DNA of 64,000 nucleotides. Source: Pseudomonadota bacterium (GTDB lineage: Bacteria; Pseudomonadota; Alphaproteobacteria; Rhizobiales; MH13). Position 1 is the stretch's first letter; the number at the start of each line of letters is the position of its first letter. Shown piece by piece: positions 28,137-36,575 of the stretch. Made by a program: the position numbers and the translations under genes. The DNA lies in NCBI GenBank assembly GCA_039024915.1, contig JBCCPK010000001.1, positions 186,001 to 250,000 on the forward strand, given 5' to 3'. The notes below the pieces were generated by a model that had not been told where the DNA came from, searched no databases, and saw nothing but the letters and a program-made list of their open reading frames with translations.

Positions 28137-28874
28137 CTAGTCAAAAAGAGCGTCGATATCATCTTGGCTCGCAACGTTCTGGTCGTCTTGCGATGCTGGA
28201 CCGTTGAGGAGTGCCAGATCACCCTTTGGCCCCACATCAAGAGCCTTAACGTCCTCAAAGCTCTCCATGCCGCCCCAAATCTCCATCATCGAATCAATAC
28301 GTTCCTCAATGAACCGCATCGTCTTGACGACCTTGGTAATCCGCTGACCTGTGATGTCCTGAAAGTTGCAAGCCTCAAAGATTGCCATGACGGCTTCGGT
28401 TGCATCGTTGGCCATGCCCTGGTCGTCGCCATCCAGTTTTGCTGACAAGTTGCCAACCTTTTCCTCAATCGTCTCCGCAGACGACAAAATCACTTCCGTT
28501 GCTTGCTCTGTCCCTTGGACGACCGCATCGAGTTCATCGGTGACTTTACCCAGTTCCTTGCCTTGGAACCCAGCGCTGTGCAGGGTCGCGATCTCCGTCT
28601 TTGTTTCGCGAATGGCCGCCCGGATCGCGGCCATTTCAGCCTCAAGTCGTTTAACCTCGACAAGGTCTTTATTGAACGCGTCAATCTTAGACTGATCGAG
28701 CTCCTCGGACGGTTCGACAAGTGATTTGATTTCAGCGATCGCGGCGAGGATCGCTGCTGTATCTGAGCCGTTAAGCTTTGGTGCAGCGCCGGACAGGTCC
28801 GCCCCGCTCACCCCCGCCACTGTGCCGCCCATGGAGGCTTCAATCCGAAATGCTTTGCGCGCTGCAGTCGCCAT
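28137..28874 (-). CDS. Second CheZ-like protein
   Basis: A 245-residue helical protein with the catalytic motif FQDITGQRI, the D-x3-Q pair being residues 173 and 177, and a terminal SQDDIDALFD. Both match the CheZ-like protein at 5083, yet the middle helices differ and carry long Glu/Lys-rich coils (about 70-150). An upstream extension to 28922 is open, but the ATG at 28874 begins the recognisable protein. No receiver gene is beside it. It may dephosphorylate the same CheY under other conditions or act on another receiver. Confidence 0.8.
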   Translation of the reverse strand: MATAARKAFRIEASMGGTVAGVSGADLSGAAPKLNGSDTAAILAAIAEIKSLVEPSEELDQSKIDAFNKDLVEVKRLEAEMAAIRAAIRETKTEIATLHSAGFQGKELGKVTDELDAVVQGTEQATEVILSSAETIEEKVGNLSAKLDGDDQGMANDATEAVMAIFEACNFQDITGQRITKVVKTMRFIEERIDSMMEIWGGMESFEDVKALDVGPKGDLALLNGPASQDDQNVASQDDIDALFD

Positions 28875-29052
28875 ACTCAATTCCCCGCCGCGTACCTGAC
28901 GAGGCAAGCGCCCGTCGATCAAAGAGTGCAGGCTAGGGCGGCAGGGTTAATATCACGTTGGCATACAACTCTGGCCCGCGCGCCTGCGGTCCGTTGATCG
29001 CCGGCTGCTTTTGGTGCTTGCCCTCCTCGGTACAGCACGGCATGTGTTGGAC

Positions 29053-29850
29053 ATGAGGGGCTTTTTGATACAGCTGTTCGAAATTCTTCGACGAGGCGGA
29101 CTCGGTCTGCGTTCGGCGCTCGCGCATGCAACGCGGCGCGCGCTGGTGGGACTGATCGCCGTGGTAACAGCCGCAAGCGTCTTTGCGCTTCCGGTGTGGG
29201 CACAAAGAAGCTTTACCAACGAGCAAATCGCCAACGGCTTCTATCGAACGGTTTTCGGCCTCGAATACCAAAACAGCGGTCGCGGCGCACGCGTCGTGAA
29301 GAAGTTCGTCGGGCCGGTACAAGTCTATATTGACCAGAGGGCGCGGCAGGATCGTCGCCGAACCGTAAGCCGATTTATCCGCCAAGTCGCAAGCAGTGTC
29401 CGTGGCCTCGATATCCGGGTGGTTGATAGCCCGCTGCAGGCGAACTTCACTGTCTATGTGGTCGATCGCGCCAACTATGCTCAGGTCATCCAAGACGACG
29501 TCTACAATTCCTCGCGCGCCCAAGTTCGCGGTCGCTGCATGGTGCGGGTGCTGACAGGACGGGGCGGGATCAGCAAATCCCAGGCGGTGATCGTATCCGA
29601 TGAGGGTGACTTTTTGTTCAACCGCTGCATGGTTGAGGAAATCCTCCAGGGGTTAGGACCGCTCAACGATGATGCGTCTCTATCGGCGAGCGTGTTCAAC
29701 GATACCTCCCGCCATACCCGTTTCATGCTGCACGACCGATACATCCTGAACCTTCTGTATCATCCCGCCGTCCGGCCTGGCATGCGCATGAACGACATTG
29801 CTCCGCTACTCCCCCGTCTCATCGCGGATATCCGACGCTATGTGAGGTGA
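29053..29850 (+). CDS. DUF2927-domain exported protein
   Basis: A 265-residue protein with a basic N-terminus and a hydrophobic segment (about 35-55) that ends in AQ and looks like a signal peptide. The rest matches DUF2927: ANGFYRTVFGLEY, VDSPLQANFTVYVVDRANY, RCMVRV and DEGDFLFNRCMVEEILQGLGPLNDD, followed by the conserved FNDTSRHTRFMLHDRYILNLLYHPAVRPGM. These proteins are found across alphaproteobacteria and probably act in the envelope; a distant metalloprotease relationship has been suggested. The ATG at 29053 is preferred to TTG 29011. Confidence 0.85.
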   Translation: MRGFLIQLFEILRRGGLGLRSALAHATRRALVGLIAVVTAASVFALPVWAQRSFTNEQIANGFYRTVFGLEYQNSGRGARVVKKFVGPVQVYIDQRARQDRRRTVSRFIRQVASSVRGLDIRVVDSPLQANFTVYVVDRANYAQVIQDDVYNSSRAQVRGRCMVRVLTGRGGISKSQAVIVSDEGDFLFNRCMVEEILQGLGPLNDDASLSASVFNDTSRHTRFMLHDRYILNLLYHPAVRPGMRMNDIAPLLPRLIADIRRYVR

Positions 29851-29851
29851 A

Positions 29852-29873
29852 TTGCCGGTTAGCCGGCAATTTA
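29852..29873 (+). terminator. Hairpin after DUF2927 gene
   Basis: ATTGCCGG/CCGGCAAT stem with a TTAG loop directly after the stop. The T-run is weak. Confidence 0.5.
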
Positions 29874-30044
29874 TGCGACCTTAACCAAGGCGCTTTCCCA
29901 TACGTTCACCATGAACAAACCTTTAGCGCGCTTCGGCGCCTTTTCGCGCATGCGTTCATTGTTCGGTTTTGGCTTTCTGGCTTCGTGATGTGACCGCGCC
30001 CGGTTTTTGGGCGCCCCAGCGTGTAACTTGTCGGGGACGAAGGC

Positions 30045-30965
30045 ATGAAACTTGGAAAATGGATTTTTACCGCTGCGCTCGGCGCCGTTGTCGTTGGGTT
30101 TACCGGAGCGCTCACGACGGTTGATGCGAAGGCGCAAACCACCATGCATGTGCCGCCAAGCGGTTCCCCGTATGTCATGTTAAATCAGGAGCGCGCGGCT
30201 CCATGGCTGCTGCAGCTGCAACCGGGCTACCGTGTTCGCCAGCGGGCACCGTCGGGCCGGATCATTGATCGGTCCCGCCATGTGCAACCGCGGCATGCGC
30301 GCCCGATGCAAAGCCCACATGCTCATGTTCCGCATCAGCGCCGCGCTGCTCACGGGCGGGCGATGGGACAGTTCGGACACACACAGCGGCAACGTGTTGT
30401 TCCCGTGCCCGTGCAGCAGGGCCGACACCTTCAGCGCCATATCGCGCCGGGCGGCCATCCACATGTCCAACATGCTTCAATCCAGCCAAGCCATCAGCTG
30501 AATCCCATCTATCTGCCACAAGTTGTTAGCTATCAAACGCATCACCCAGTTGGTACGATCATTGTCGATCCGCACAACCATTTTCTCTATCTGGTTGAAC
30601 CTGGCGGCCAGGCACGCCGGTATGGGGTTGGCGTTGGACGGGCCGGCTTTGGCTGGTCGGGCCAGGCAACTATCCGCCGGAAAGCCGAGTGGCCGACATG
30701 GACGCCCCCCGCTGCCATGATCCGTCGTCAACCAGAACTTGAGCGTTGGCGCAATGGCATGCCGGGTGGCGTTGAGAACCCTCTGGGTGCACGCGCGCTC
30801 TATCTGTACCAAGGCGGGCGGGACACACTTTATCGGATCCACGGTACAAATGAGCCATGGACAATCGGGCAGTCCATGTCGTCTGGCTGCATCCGCATGC
30901 GCAACGAGGATGTAGAAGACCTTTACACGCGGGTACGCATCGGTGCCCGGGTGGTGGTCCTGTAG
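30045..30965 (+). CDS. L,D-transpeptidase with His-rich linker
   Basis: A 306-residue periplasmic enzyme expected to make 3-3 cross-links in peptidoglycan or attach proteins to it. A signal peptide covers about 1-31. A His/Gln/Arg-rich linker (about 75-155) with more than ten His follows. The YkuD domain runs from about 170 to 306, with the catalytic signature HGT...SSGCIRMRN and its Cys near 285. The linker composition is unusual and may bind metal ions or peptidoglycan. It lies downstream of the DUF2927 gene on the same strand. Confidence 0.92.
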   Translation: MKLGKWIFTAALGAVVVGFTGALTTVDAKAQTTMHVPPSGSPYVMLNQERAAPWLLQLQPGYRVRQRAPSGRIIDRSRHVQPRHARPMQSPHAHVPHQRRAAHGRAMGQFGHTQRQRVVPVPVQQGRHLQRHIAPGGHPHVQHASIQPSHQLNPIYLPQVVSYQTHHPVGTIIVDPHNHFLYLVEPGGQARRYGVGVGRAGFGWSGQATIRRKAEWPTWTPPAAMIRRQPELERWRNGMPGGVENPLGARALYLYQGGRDTLYRIHGTNEPWTIGQSMSSGCIRMRNEDVEDLYTRVRIGARVVVL

Positions 30966-30987
30966 CCAGCCACTGGCGGCAAAAGAC

Positions 30988-31017
30988 AAAAAGGGCAGCC
31001 ACCGGGCTGCCCTTTTT
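30988..31017. terminator. Bidirectional terminator
   Basis: GGGCAGCC/GGCTGCCC stem, ACCG loop, flanked by AAAAA and TTTTT. It serves the converging L,D-transpeptidase and HugZ-like genes. Confidence 0.93.
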
Positions 31018-31020
31018 GTA

Positions 31021-31767
31021 TCAACTGTCCCGCAAGCCCTTCGCCATAGCGGCCAAGGTTCCACGCAACGCTTCTGCTTTGGCGAGCGGTTTCGGATAGG
31101 GGACGCGGAGTAGCCGCTCTGCGCGCATCAAGTCGATCCCTTCCGCGTCGAGAGATACGGCTGACCAACCGCTTTGCGTCTTCGACAAGACTGAACTGGC
31201 ATACAAATCAAGCGCGTCTTTGTGGTCGTCGTTCATATGCGACACCGCCCCTGGCTCGAGCTCCAACAAGCCGGCAGCGATTGGGCTCAGAACGTCGTTT
31301 GATGCGAGGGTGTAGGCCTTCCCGTAACCGCCATTAAGGGCAGCACCTGTTGGCTCAAGCACCCAGAAAGCAAAATCGGCGAAGTCGACATAAAGCGCCG
31401 CCTTCGGATGCCGGGCCAGATACCGCCCTCGCAACGCCGCTCGTTCCGCCGCATCGGAAACCTGGCGAGCAGTCGCCATCACGGTAATCCGCGGGTGGGC
31501 CAGCGGATCACCTTTGCCCGGCTCCCCCAAAAGGACCGAACAAGCGGGGTTCGCCTCAAGGCCCGCAAAGTGTGGGGAAAGCTGCGAGATCAAAATTGTC
31601 GGCGCGCCGTTGATCGCCGTCGCGACGCCAACCCGACTGACATGTGGTAAACCAGAGTGGGCGTCGGCATGCGCCAAAGCACCGTATCGGGCCGTTCGAA
31701 CCAGAGATTTTGCGAGTGCCCGCGCATCGGCGTCGACGGGTTGCAGAACAGATTTGTTTTCAGCCAT
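31021..31767 (-). CDS. HugZ-like pyridoxamine-oxidase-fold protein
   Basis: A 248-residue protein with an N-terminal split-barrel flavin-binding-like domain (about 15-150) and a C-terminal helical domain (about 170-248) of the HugZ/DUF2470 type. The run VSHMNDDHKDALDLYA is the typical HugZ His-bearing segment, and GALAHADAHSGLPHVSRVGVATAINGAPTILISQLSPH is typical of the N-terminal domain. Relatives bind or degrade haem and serve iron recovery. The ATG at 31767 gives the usual length; the extra upstream codons look unrelated. Its start lies 10 bp from that of the divergent small gene. Confidence 0.85.
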   Translation of the reverse strand: MAENKSVLQPVDADARALAKSLVRTARYGALAHADAHSGLPHVSRVGVATAINGAPTILISQLSPHFAGLEANPACSVLLGEPGKGDPLAHPRITVMATARQVSDAAERAALRGRYLARHPKAALYVDFADFAFWVLEPTGAALNGGYGKAYTLASNDVLSPIAAGLLELEPGAVSHMNDDHKDALDLYASSVLSKTQSGWSAVSLDAEGIDLMRAERLLRVPYPKPLAKAEALRGTLAAMAKGLRDS

Positions 31768-31777
31768 ACCTCGTCCT

Positions 31778-32149
31778 ATGCCAAATTCAGTCACCTTGGT
31801 AAGCGGCTTTGTCGCCGCGGCAATTGTCTCGATGGCTTTTGTGTTGTGGTTTGCGCAAGGCGATGCCAACGAGGACGGCCTCGTGCTCGCCGTTTTTCCG
31901 CCGATGACCTCGGAGGCCACCATCATGCGCTCAATCGCATTGGCCGATGGAACTTACGTTCGCGCAAGCCTGCCCGCTTCGATCATCATCGCACATTCCT
32001 CTCATCCCGGATTCGCTGATCGGCTTAAGAGCAACGGTGCGTGGCTCACTTATTCAGAGGCACCGTTTGGCGATCAGCTTGCAGGCTGCATGGCGCTGGC
32101 AACCGATTTCGATTTCGGTTCAATCGCGGACCGTCGCAACCGCCTCTAG
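31778..32149 (+). CDS. Membrane-anchored hypothetical protein
   Basis: A 123-residue protein with an N-terminal membrane helix (about 6-26) and a small outer domain with LAVFPPMTSEATIMRSIALADGTYVRA and FADRLKSNGAWLTYSEAP. I recall similar short proteins in Hyphomicrobiales without a function. Its ATG at 31778 is only 10 bp from the divergent HugZ start, so each promoter must lie inside the other gene. Its end overlaps the converging Rieske gene by 4 bp. The Ala-Trp segment and Cys near 105 are conserved in my memory of the family. Confidence 0.6.
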   Translation: MPNSVTLVSGFVAAAIVSMAFVLWFAQGDANEDGLVLAVFPPMTSEATIMRSIALADGTYVRASLPASIIIAHSSHPGFADRLKSNGAWLTYSEAPFGDQLAGCMALATDFDFGSIADRRNRL

Positions 32150-33312
32150 GCTCGGGCGAGGTCCCTCGGCTCGTTCTCCGCTTTCATTCGAAGCGCTGAC
32201 GCGTAGGCATCCTCGAAATAGCGCATCCGCTTTTCTTGGCTTGCCAGATAAACCGTTCCGTCCGACGTGCCCATGTTGGTCTGCAGCCCCTCGCAAACCT
32301 CATTGTCCTCAGCGATCACAGTCCGCGCAGAACGGCCAACAAAGTAGCTGCGGATTCGCTCGAAAAAGTCGTGACCTATTCCCATCACGCCCTGCCCTCG
32401 TGTGCTGAACGGCGATGGTTGGTAAACCACGTGTAGCCGTGTTCGATCGTGCGCGATTGGCTCATAATAAAGTGCCAGCATGTACCAAACCGACAACCCG
32501 CCGATCGATAAAACGTGGACATGCGACAGGACGAGGTTGGGAAAAACGAACCAGGTCTTGTACCACTCCGGCTTCAACGTTCCGGTCGCACACGCGCTCG
32601 CGACAGACTGCATGGTCTCATCTCCGCCGCGAGAAAAAAATGCGCTGTGCCATCCGTCTTGCAGGTAGCTGACATTCTCTGGGTCCAGATATCCGGACTT
32701 CCCGAAGGACTTCGGATGGACTGCGACGATATGGTAGTCATCAAGACTGATATGCGCGATCAAGCGCCAGTTTGCGCGCACATCATTGACGAAGCGGCGT
32801 TGGTGCTGGTCCTGCGCGCTCATCGCTTGAACGACCGGGTAGGTCGCGCCCAGATAAGTTTTGAGGCTTGGCGCGCCGCCAGGGGGCGCAAACCTGGCAA
32901 AAATGAGCCCGCCACACTCCTCCACGTCGAGGCGCGTCAACTGCGCATCCAGCTGCTTGGGCCTCGCGCCGTACATCTCCAGGCACTTCGGGATGCCTAG
33001 CGCCAGTCCATCATCGTCGTAACGCCAGTGATGAAACCCGCAAACCATTGGCCCGATCCCATTGTCGGCTGTTCGCAAGGGATAGGAACGATGAGCGCAG
33101 CGATTCTCAAATCCGCGAAGCCCGCTGCGGGTTTTCTGCAGGAAGATGGATCGCCCACCGAGTGTGGTGCGGAACCACGACTGATTATCCTTGAGGGCTT
33201 TGGTCGTACCGACGCACGTCCAAACCTGCCCAAGCCGCGCCTGCTCCTGCGCAAACCCGTCTGGACGCTGCAGTGCGGCGATGTTTGTAAGCGATGATTG
33301 AAACTCATTCAT
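32146..33312 (-). CDS. Rieske ring-hydroxylating oxygenase alpha subunit
   Basis: A 388-residue non-haem iron oxygenase. The Rieske [2Fe-2S] ligands are C72, H74, C91 and H94 (CAHRSYPL...CGFHHW). The mononuclear iron site is the D-x-H-x4-H run DYHIVAVHP near residue 195. Electrons should come from a separate reductase, which is not in the window. The substrate is unknown; relatives hydroxylate aromatic acids, betaines or carnitine. It is divergent from a LysR gene, 516 bp away, which is the likely regulator. Confidence 0.9.
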   Translation of the reverse strand: MNEFQSSLTNIAALQRPDGFAQEQARLGQVWTCVGTTKALKDNQSWFRTTLGGRSIFLQKTRSGLRGFENRCAHRSYPLRTADNGIGPMVCGFHHWRYDDDGLALGIPKCLEMYGARPKQLDAQLTRLDVEECGGLIFARFAPPGGAPSLKTYLGATYPVVQAMSAQDQHQRRFVNDVRANWRLIAHISLDDYHIVAVHPKSFGKSGYLDPENVSYLQDGWHSAFFSRGGDETMQSVASACATGTLKPEWYKTWFVFPNLVLSHVHVLSIGGLSVWYMLALYYEPIAHDRTRLHVVYQPSPFSTRGQGVMGIGHDFFERIRSYFVGRSARTVIAEDNEVCEGLQTNMGTSDGTVYLASQEKRMRYFEDAYASALRMKAENEPRDLARA

Positions 33313-33739
33313 TCCAGCACAATGCCAAGGAATTTGGCGTTGGCAACAGGCACGCTGTTCGTACGCTCTTTAACCGCGCATGCGACGTGGCCTCAGCACC
33401 GCCTCGACTGGTGGAACGTCTGAACGCTGGCAAGGCGACATGACCACGGCCCAGCCGCCCGGGATTCTCTCGCCAACCCTTATCATGACCAATGCGCGCT
33501 GAGCGTGGCTTGCTCGCTGGTAGCCACAAGAGCGGGGCAGAAATCCATTATCGGATGCGGAACGTAACACAAGCATTGAGGCGTTTACTGGCACAATGCG
33601 CACAGCGTTGGTCAGTGCCACCTGGCGCTTAACTGTTTTCACCAGGCGCGCACTGTGTCGCGCTTGCATCGTGAGTGTAAGTAGTTTCTTATATAAGCGT
33701 ACACAAATGCACACTCCTACGCGGGCACTTTGGAGAGGC
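33313..33739. promoter_or_regulatory. Divergent Rieske/LysR control region
   Basis: No convincing gene seen in this stretch. A palindrome CTTATATAAG lies at 33688-33697, flanked by GTGTA (33674-33678) and TACAC (33700-33704), which form an inverted repeat. A LysR-type protein may bind here, acting on the Rieske gene on one side and on its own gene on the other. Confidence 0.45.
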
Positions 33740-33832
33740 ATGATGAAGAAATATCACGCGTCCTGCTACCGGACGTCAAACATTAGCGACGATGCGGCGG
33801 CTGTGTTGTCACAACCGAGGCATCTAGCATGA
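33740..33832 (+). CDS. Possible leader peptide coupled to LysR gene
   Basis: A 30-codon frame starts with ATGATG at 33740 and ends in TGA overlapping the LysR start as ATGA. A strong Shine-Dalgarno sequence, GGAGAGG, is 1 bp from the first ATG and 4 bp from the second. The LysR gene itself has no clear ribosome-binding site, only GAGGCATC. The peptide is Ser/Ala/Lys/Tyr-mixed without a hydrophobic core. It could make LysR translation dependent on its own translation. A longer frame from 33596 is open. Confidence 0.45.
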   Translation: MMKKYHASCYRTSNISDDAAAVLSQPRHLA

Positions 33833-34782
33833 GCAATTTTTTAGATCTTGAGATCTTCTCGCGGGTTGTCTCTGCGGGCAGCATGTCTGCTGCAGCAAGA
33901 GATATGTCCCTGTCGCCGGCAGTTGTCTCCAAGCGCCTTCGACGGCTTGAAGATCGTCTCGGGACGCGGCTCTTGCAACGGACCACGCGGCAAATTGCGC
34001 TGACCGAAGCTGGTAAAGGTTTTTACGAGCGCGTTGTTGCTATTCTGGCAAGCGTCGAAGAGGCGGAGAGCTTTGTCACCCGGCGTTCGGCAATGGCATC
34101 AGGCGTGCTCAAAATATCGGCCCCAACCAGCTTTGGGCGCATTCACGTTGCCCCTCACCTCGCCGCGTTCACGGAGGCAAACCCGGAGTTGACGCTCCAT
34201 CTGGAGTTATCAGACGATTTTGTTGATCTGGTTTCCGATGGCTTTGACGTGGCCTTACGGATTGCAGAGCTCAACGACTCGACACTCGTAGCGCGCAAGC
34301 TCGCCCCAATTCATCGCGTCCTTTGCGCAACGCCAGATTACATCAAAAGAAACGGCTTGCCGGAGACTATCGAGGCACTCTCTGACCATGCGCTTCTGAC
34401 CACACGCCAACAGGACAGTTGGCGCATGGAAGAAGCCAACGGTGATGCTCTTTCGATTAAGCCCTCAAGCGCAGTCATCACCAACTCCAACGAAGTTATT
34501 CGTGAAGCGGTTCTGGCAGGGATGGGCATTGCGCTCAGATCGACGTGGGATGTTGGACCAGAGCTGGCGTCCGGTGAGTTGCAAATTGTGCTCCCACAAT
34601 ACCGTGCGGCAAGGGGCGTGGGGCTGTTCTCAGTCTATCCCACGCGGCGGTTCCTGCCTGCAAAAGTTCGCGTGTTCATCGATTACATGGCCAGCATCTA
34701 TGGCCCGTCACCCTACTGGGAAAAGGGTTTGGACGACGTTCTCAATCCGGTCGCACAAGACTTGAGAGCAGCCGCTGAATAA
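33829..34782 (+). CDS. LysR-family transcription regulator
   Basis: A 317-residue regulator with the N-terminal winged helix (about 1-65, SRVVSAGSMSAAARDMSLSPAVVSKRLRRLEDRLGTRLLQRTTRQIALTEAGKGFYER) and a periplasmic-binding-like effector domain (about 90-300). It resembles the CrgA/AphB-type branch. It is divergent from the Rieske gene and precedes a cytochrome c and an alpha-hydroxy acid dehydrogenase, so either group may be its target. Its start overlaps the leader frame by ATGA. Confidence 0.92.
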   Translation: MSNFLDLEIFSRVVSAGSMSAAARDMSLSPAVVSKRLRRLEDRLGTRLLQRTTRQIALTEAGKGFYERVVAILASVEEAESFVTRRSAMASGVLKISAPTSFGRIHVAPHLAAFTEANPELTLHLELSDDFVDLVSDGFDVALRIAELNDSTLVARKLAPIHRVLCATPDYIKRNGLPETIEALSDHALLTTRQQDSWRMEEANGDALSIKPSSAVITNSNEVIREAVLAGMGIALRSTWDVGPELASGELQIVLPQYRAARGVGLFSVYPTRRFLPAKVRVFIDYMASIYGPSPYWEKGLDDVLNPVAQDLRAAAE

Positions 34783-34898
34783 CGGCCATGTGCTCGCCTT
34801 GCGCGCCAATTTGACGGACTAGACATTGCAAAATGTCGCCATAAGCTTGGCGTAGCGCAAACAAGGCGCCGCACTCCGCTTACTGGCTCTATCAAGCA

Positions 34899-35297
34899 AT
34901 GCCGCATATTCGCATTCTCCTCTTTTTGATCACGCTATCGGCGGGCGTTGCTGTTTCAAGCCTCGCGCCGACGCCGGTATTTGCGCAGGACGCGACGGCT
35001 GGGGCGGACCAATTTCGACGCTGCTCAGCATGCCATGCCATTGGGCCGGGCGCCCAAAACGGTCGCGGGCCACACTTGACCGGGGTCATAGGCAGGCCGA
35101 TCGCGTCGGTTCCCAGATACCCATACTCCAGCGGGCTGCAAACTCGGTCTTCAGAGGTCTGGGACCGCGACAAACTTGCCGCGTACATCGCCAACCCAAC
35201 GGGCTTTATTGGCGAGAGAAGCAGCATGCCCGCCCAGCGACTTCGGCCGCGGCAGGTTGCGGACCTGATTGCCTACCTTGAAAGCCAAGCGCGATAA
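34899..35297 (+). CDS. Periplasmic class I cytochrome c
   Basis: A 132-residue exported cytochrome with a signal peptide (about 1-30, ending in FAQ) and one haem motif CSACH at residues 42-46. The likely distal Met is in SSMPAQRL near 110. It resembles mitochondrial-type small cytochromes c, including GPHLTGVIGRPIAS after the haem site. It lies 122 bp before an FMN-dependent alpha-hydroxy acid dehydrogenase, so it may be the electron acceptor of that enzyme. Confidence 0.92.
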   Translation: MPHIRILLFLITLSAGVAVSSLAPTPVFAQDATAGADQFRRCSACHAIGPGAQNGRGPHLTGVIGRPIASVPRYPYSSGLQTRSSEVWDRDKLAAYIANPTGFIGERSSMPAQRLRPRQVADLIAYLESQAR

Positions 35298-35418
35298 GCA
35301 GGGTTGCTAATGGCTGATCGGCTGCGAGGCGGCCTATAGTGGGCGCTCCGGGCGGCTTGTCCGCACGGCCTACAGTTTGTTTCTGCGCAAGCGCGCTTCT
35401 TGGTTCCGAGGCCTTCTT

Positions 35419-36573
35419 ATGACCGTCACCACCATCCACGATTTGCAGGTGCTCGCAGAGCGCCGGGTCCCGCGCATGTTTTACGATTACGCGGACTCAG
35501 GTTCGTGGACCGAACAAACCTATGACGACAACGAAGATGACTTCGAACTCATCCGGCTCCGGCAGCGGGTCGCCGTCAACATGGAGGGCCGCTCGACCGC
35601 AACCAAAATGGTTGGGCAAGATGTCGCGATGCCGGTGGCCTGCGCACCAACCGGTCTAACGGGCATGCAATACGCTGACGGCGAGATGCTCGCGGCCCGC
35701 GCGTGCGAAGCATTCGGAGTGCCGTTCACATTGTCGACCATGTCGATCTGCTCGATCGAAGATGTCGCTATGGTGACGAATAAGCCTTTCTGGTTCCAGC
35801 TCTACATGATGAAGGATCGGGACTTTATGGCCCGACTTATCGAACGGGCGAAGGCGGCTGAATGCTCGGCGCTTGTGCTCACCCTTGATCTGCAAATCAT
35901 CGGTCAACGGCACAAGGACATCCGTAACGGCTTATCGGCGCCACCCAAACTGACCATTGCCAACATCGTCAATATGATGACCAAGCCGGTGTGGTGCTGG
36001 AACATGCTGTTCACCGAGCGGCGAGAGTTTCGCAACATCGTCGGCCATGTATCGGGTGTCGATGACATGTCATCCCTGTCGGAGTGGACGGCAAGTCAGT
36101 TTGATCAGTCTTTGACCTGGGACGATGTCGAATGGGTGAAGGAGCGCTGGGACGGTCCACTGATCATCAAGGGCATACTCGATCCCGAGGATGCCAAGCT
36201 TGCTGTCAAGACGGGCGCCGACGCGATTATCGTGTCCAACCACGGAGGCCGGCAACTGGATGGCGCCTTCTCTTCGATCCGTATGCTACCGGTCATTCTC
36301 GATGCTGTTGGCAGTGAGATCGAAGTCCACATGGACGGCGGCATCCGCTCGGGCCAAGACGTGCTCAAAGCAATGGCTTTGGGCGCGAAGGGTACCTATA
36401 TTGGCCGAGCGTTTCTGTATGGCCTCGGCGCTATGGGCAAGGATGGTGTCACAAAAACGCTCGAGATCATCCACAAGGAACTCGATACAACCATGGCACT
36501 GTGCGGCCAGACGCATATTGAACAGCTCAATCGGGACAATCTGTACCTGCCCGAGGGTTTTGAAGCGGGCTAG
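35419..36573 (+). CDS. lldD: FMN-dependent alpha-hydroxy acid dehydrogenase
   Basis: A 384-residue enzyme resembling L-lactate dehydrogenase (LldD). It oxidises an alpha-hydroxy acid to the keto acid at the inner membrane and passes electrons to quinone or cytochrome c. Family marks are RMFYDYADSGSWTEQTYDDN, the FMN-binding LTLDLQIIGQRHKDIRNG stretch, the active-site His H275 in SNHGGRQLDGA and DGGIRSGQDVLKA, then GRAFLYGLGAMG. The ATG at 35419 is chosen over 35377 because the extra residues look unrelated. L-lactate is the most likely substrate; mandelate or glycolate cannot be excluded. Confidence 0.9.
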   Translation: MTVTTIHDLQVLAERRVPRMFYDYADSGSWTEQTYDDNEDDFELIRLRQRVAVNMEGRSTATKMVGQDVAMPVACAPTGLTGMQYADGEMLAARACEAFGVPFTLSTMSICSIEDVAMVTNKPFWFQLYMMKDRDFMARLIERAKAAECSALVLTLDLQIIGQRHKDIRNGLSAPPKLTIANIVNMMTKPVWCWNMLFTERREFRNIVGHVSGVDDMSSLSEWTASQFDQSLTWDDVEWVKERWDGPLIIKGILDPEDAKLAVKTGADAIIVSNHGGRQLDGAFSSIRMLPVILDAVGSEIEVHMDGGIRSGQDVLKAMALGAKGTYIGRAFLYGLGAMGKDGVTKTLEIIHKELDTTMALCGQTHIEQLNRDNLYLPEGFEAG

Positions 36574-36575
36574 TC

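Noticed and set aside
33370-33741. Minus-strand 123-codon frame between Rieske and LysR genes
   Set aside because: No domain, Arg/Val-rich, no ribosome-binding site, and it covers the likely control region.
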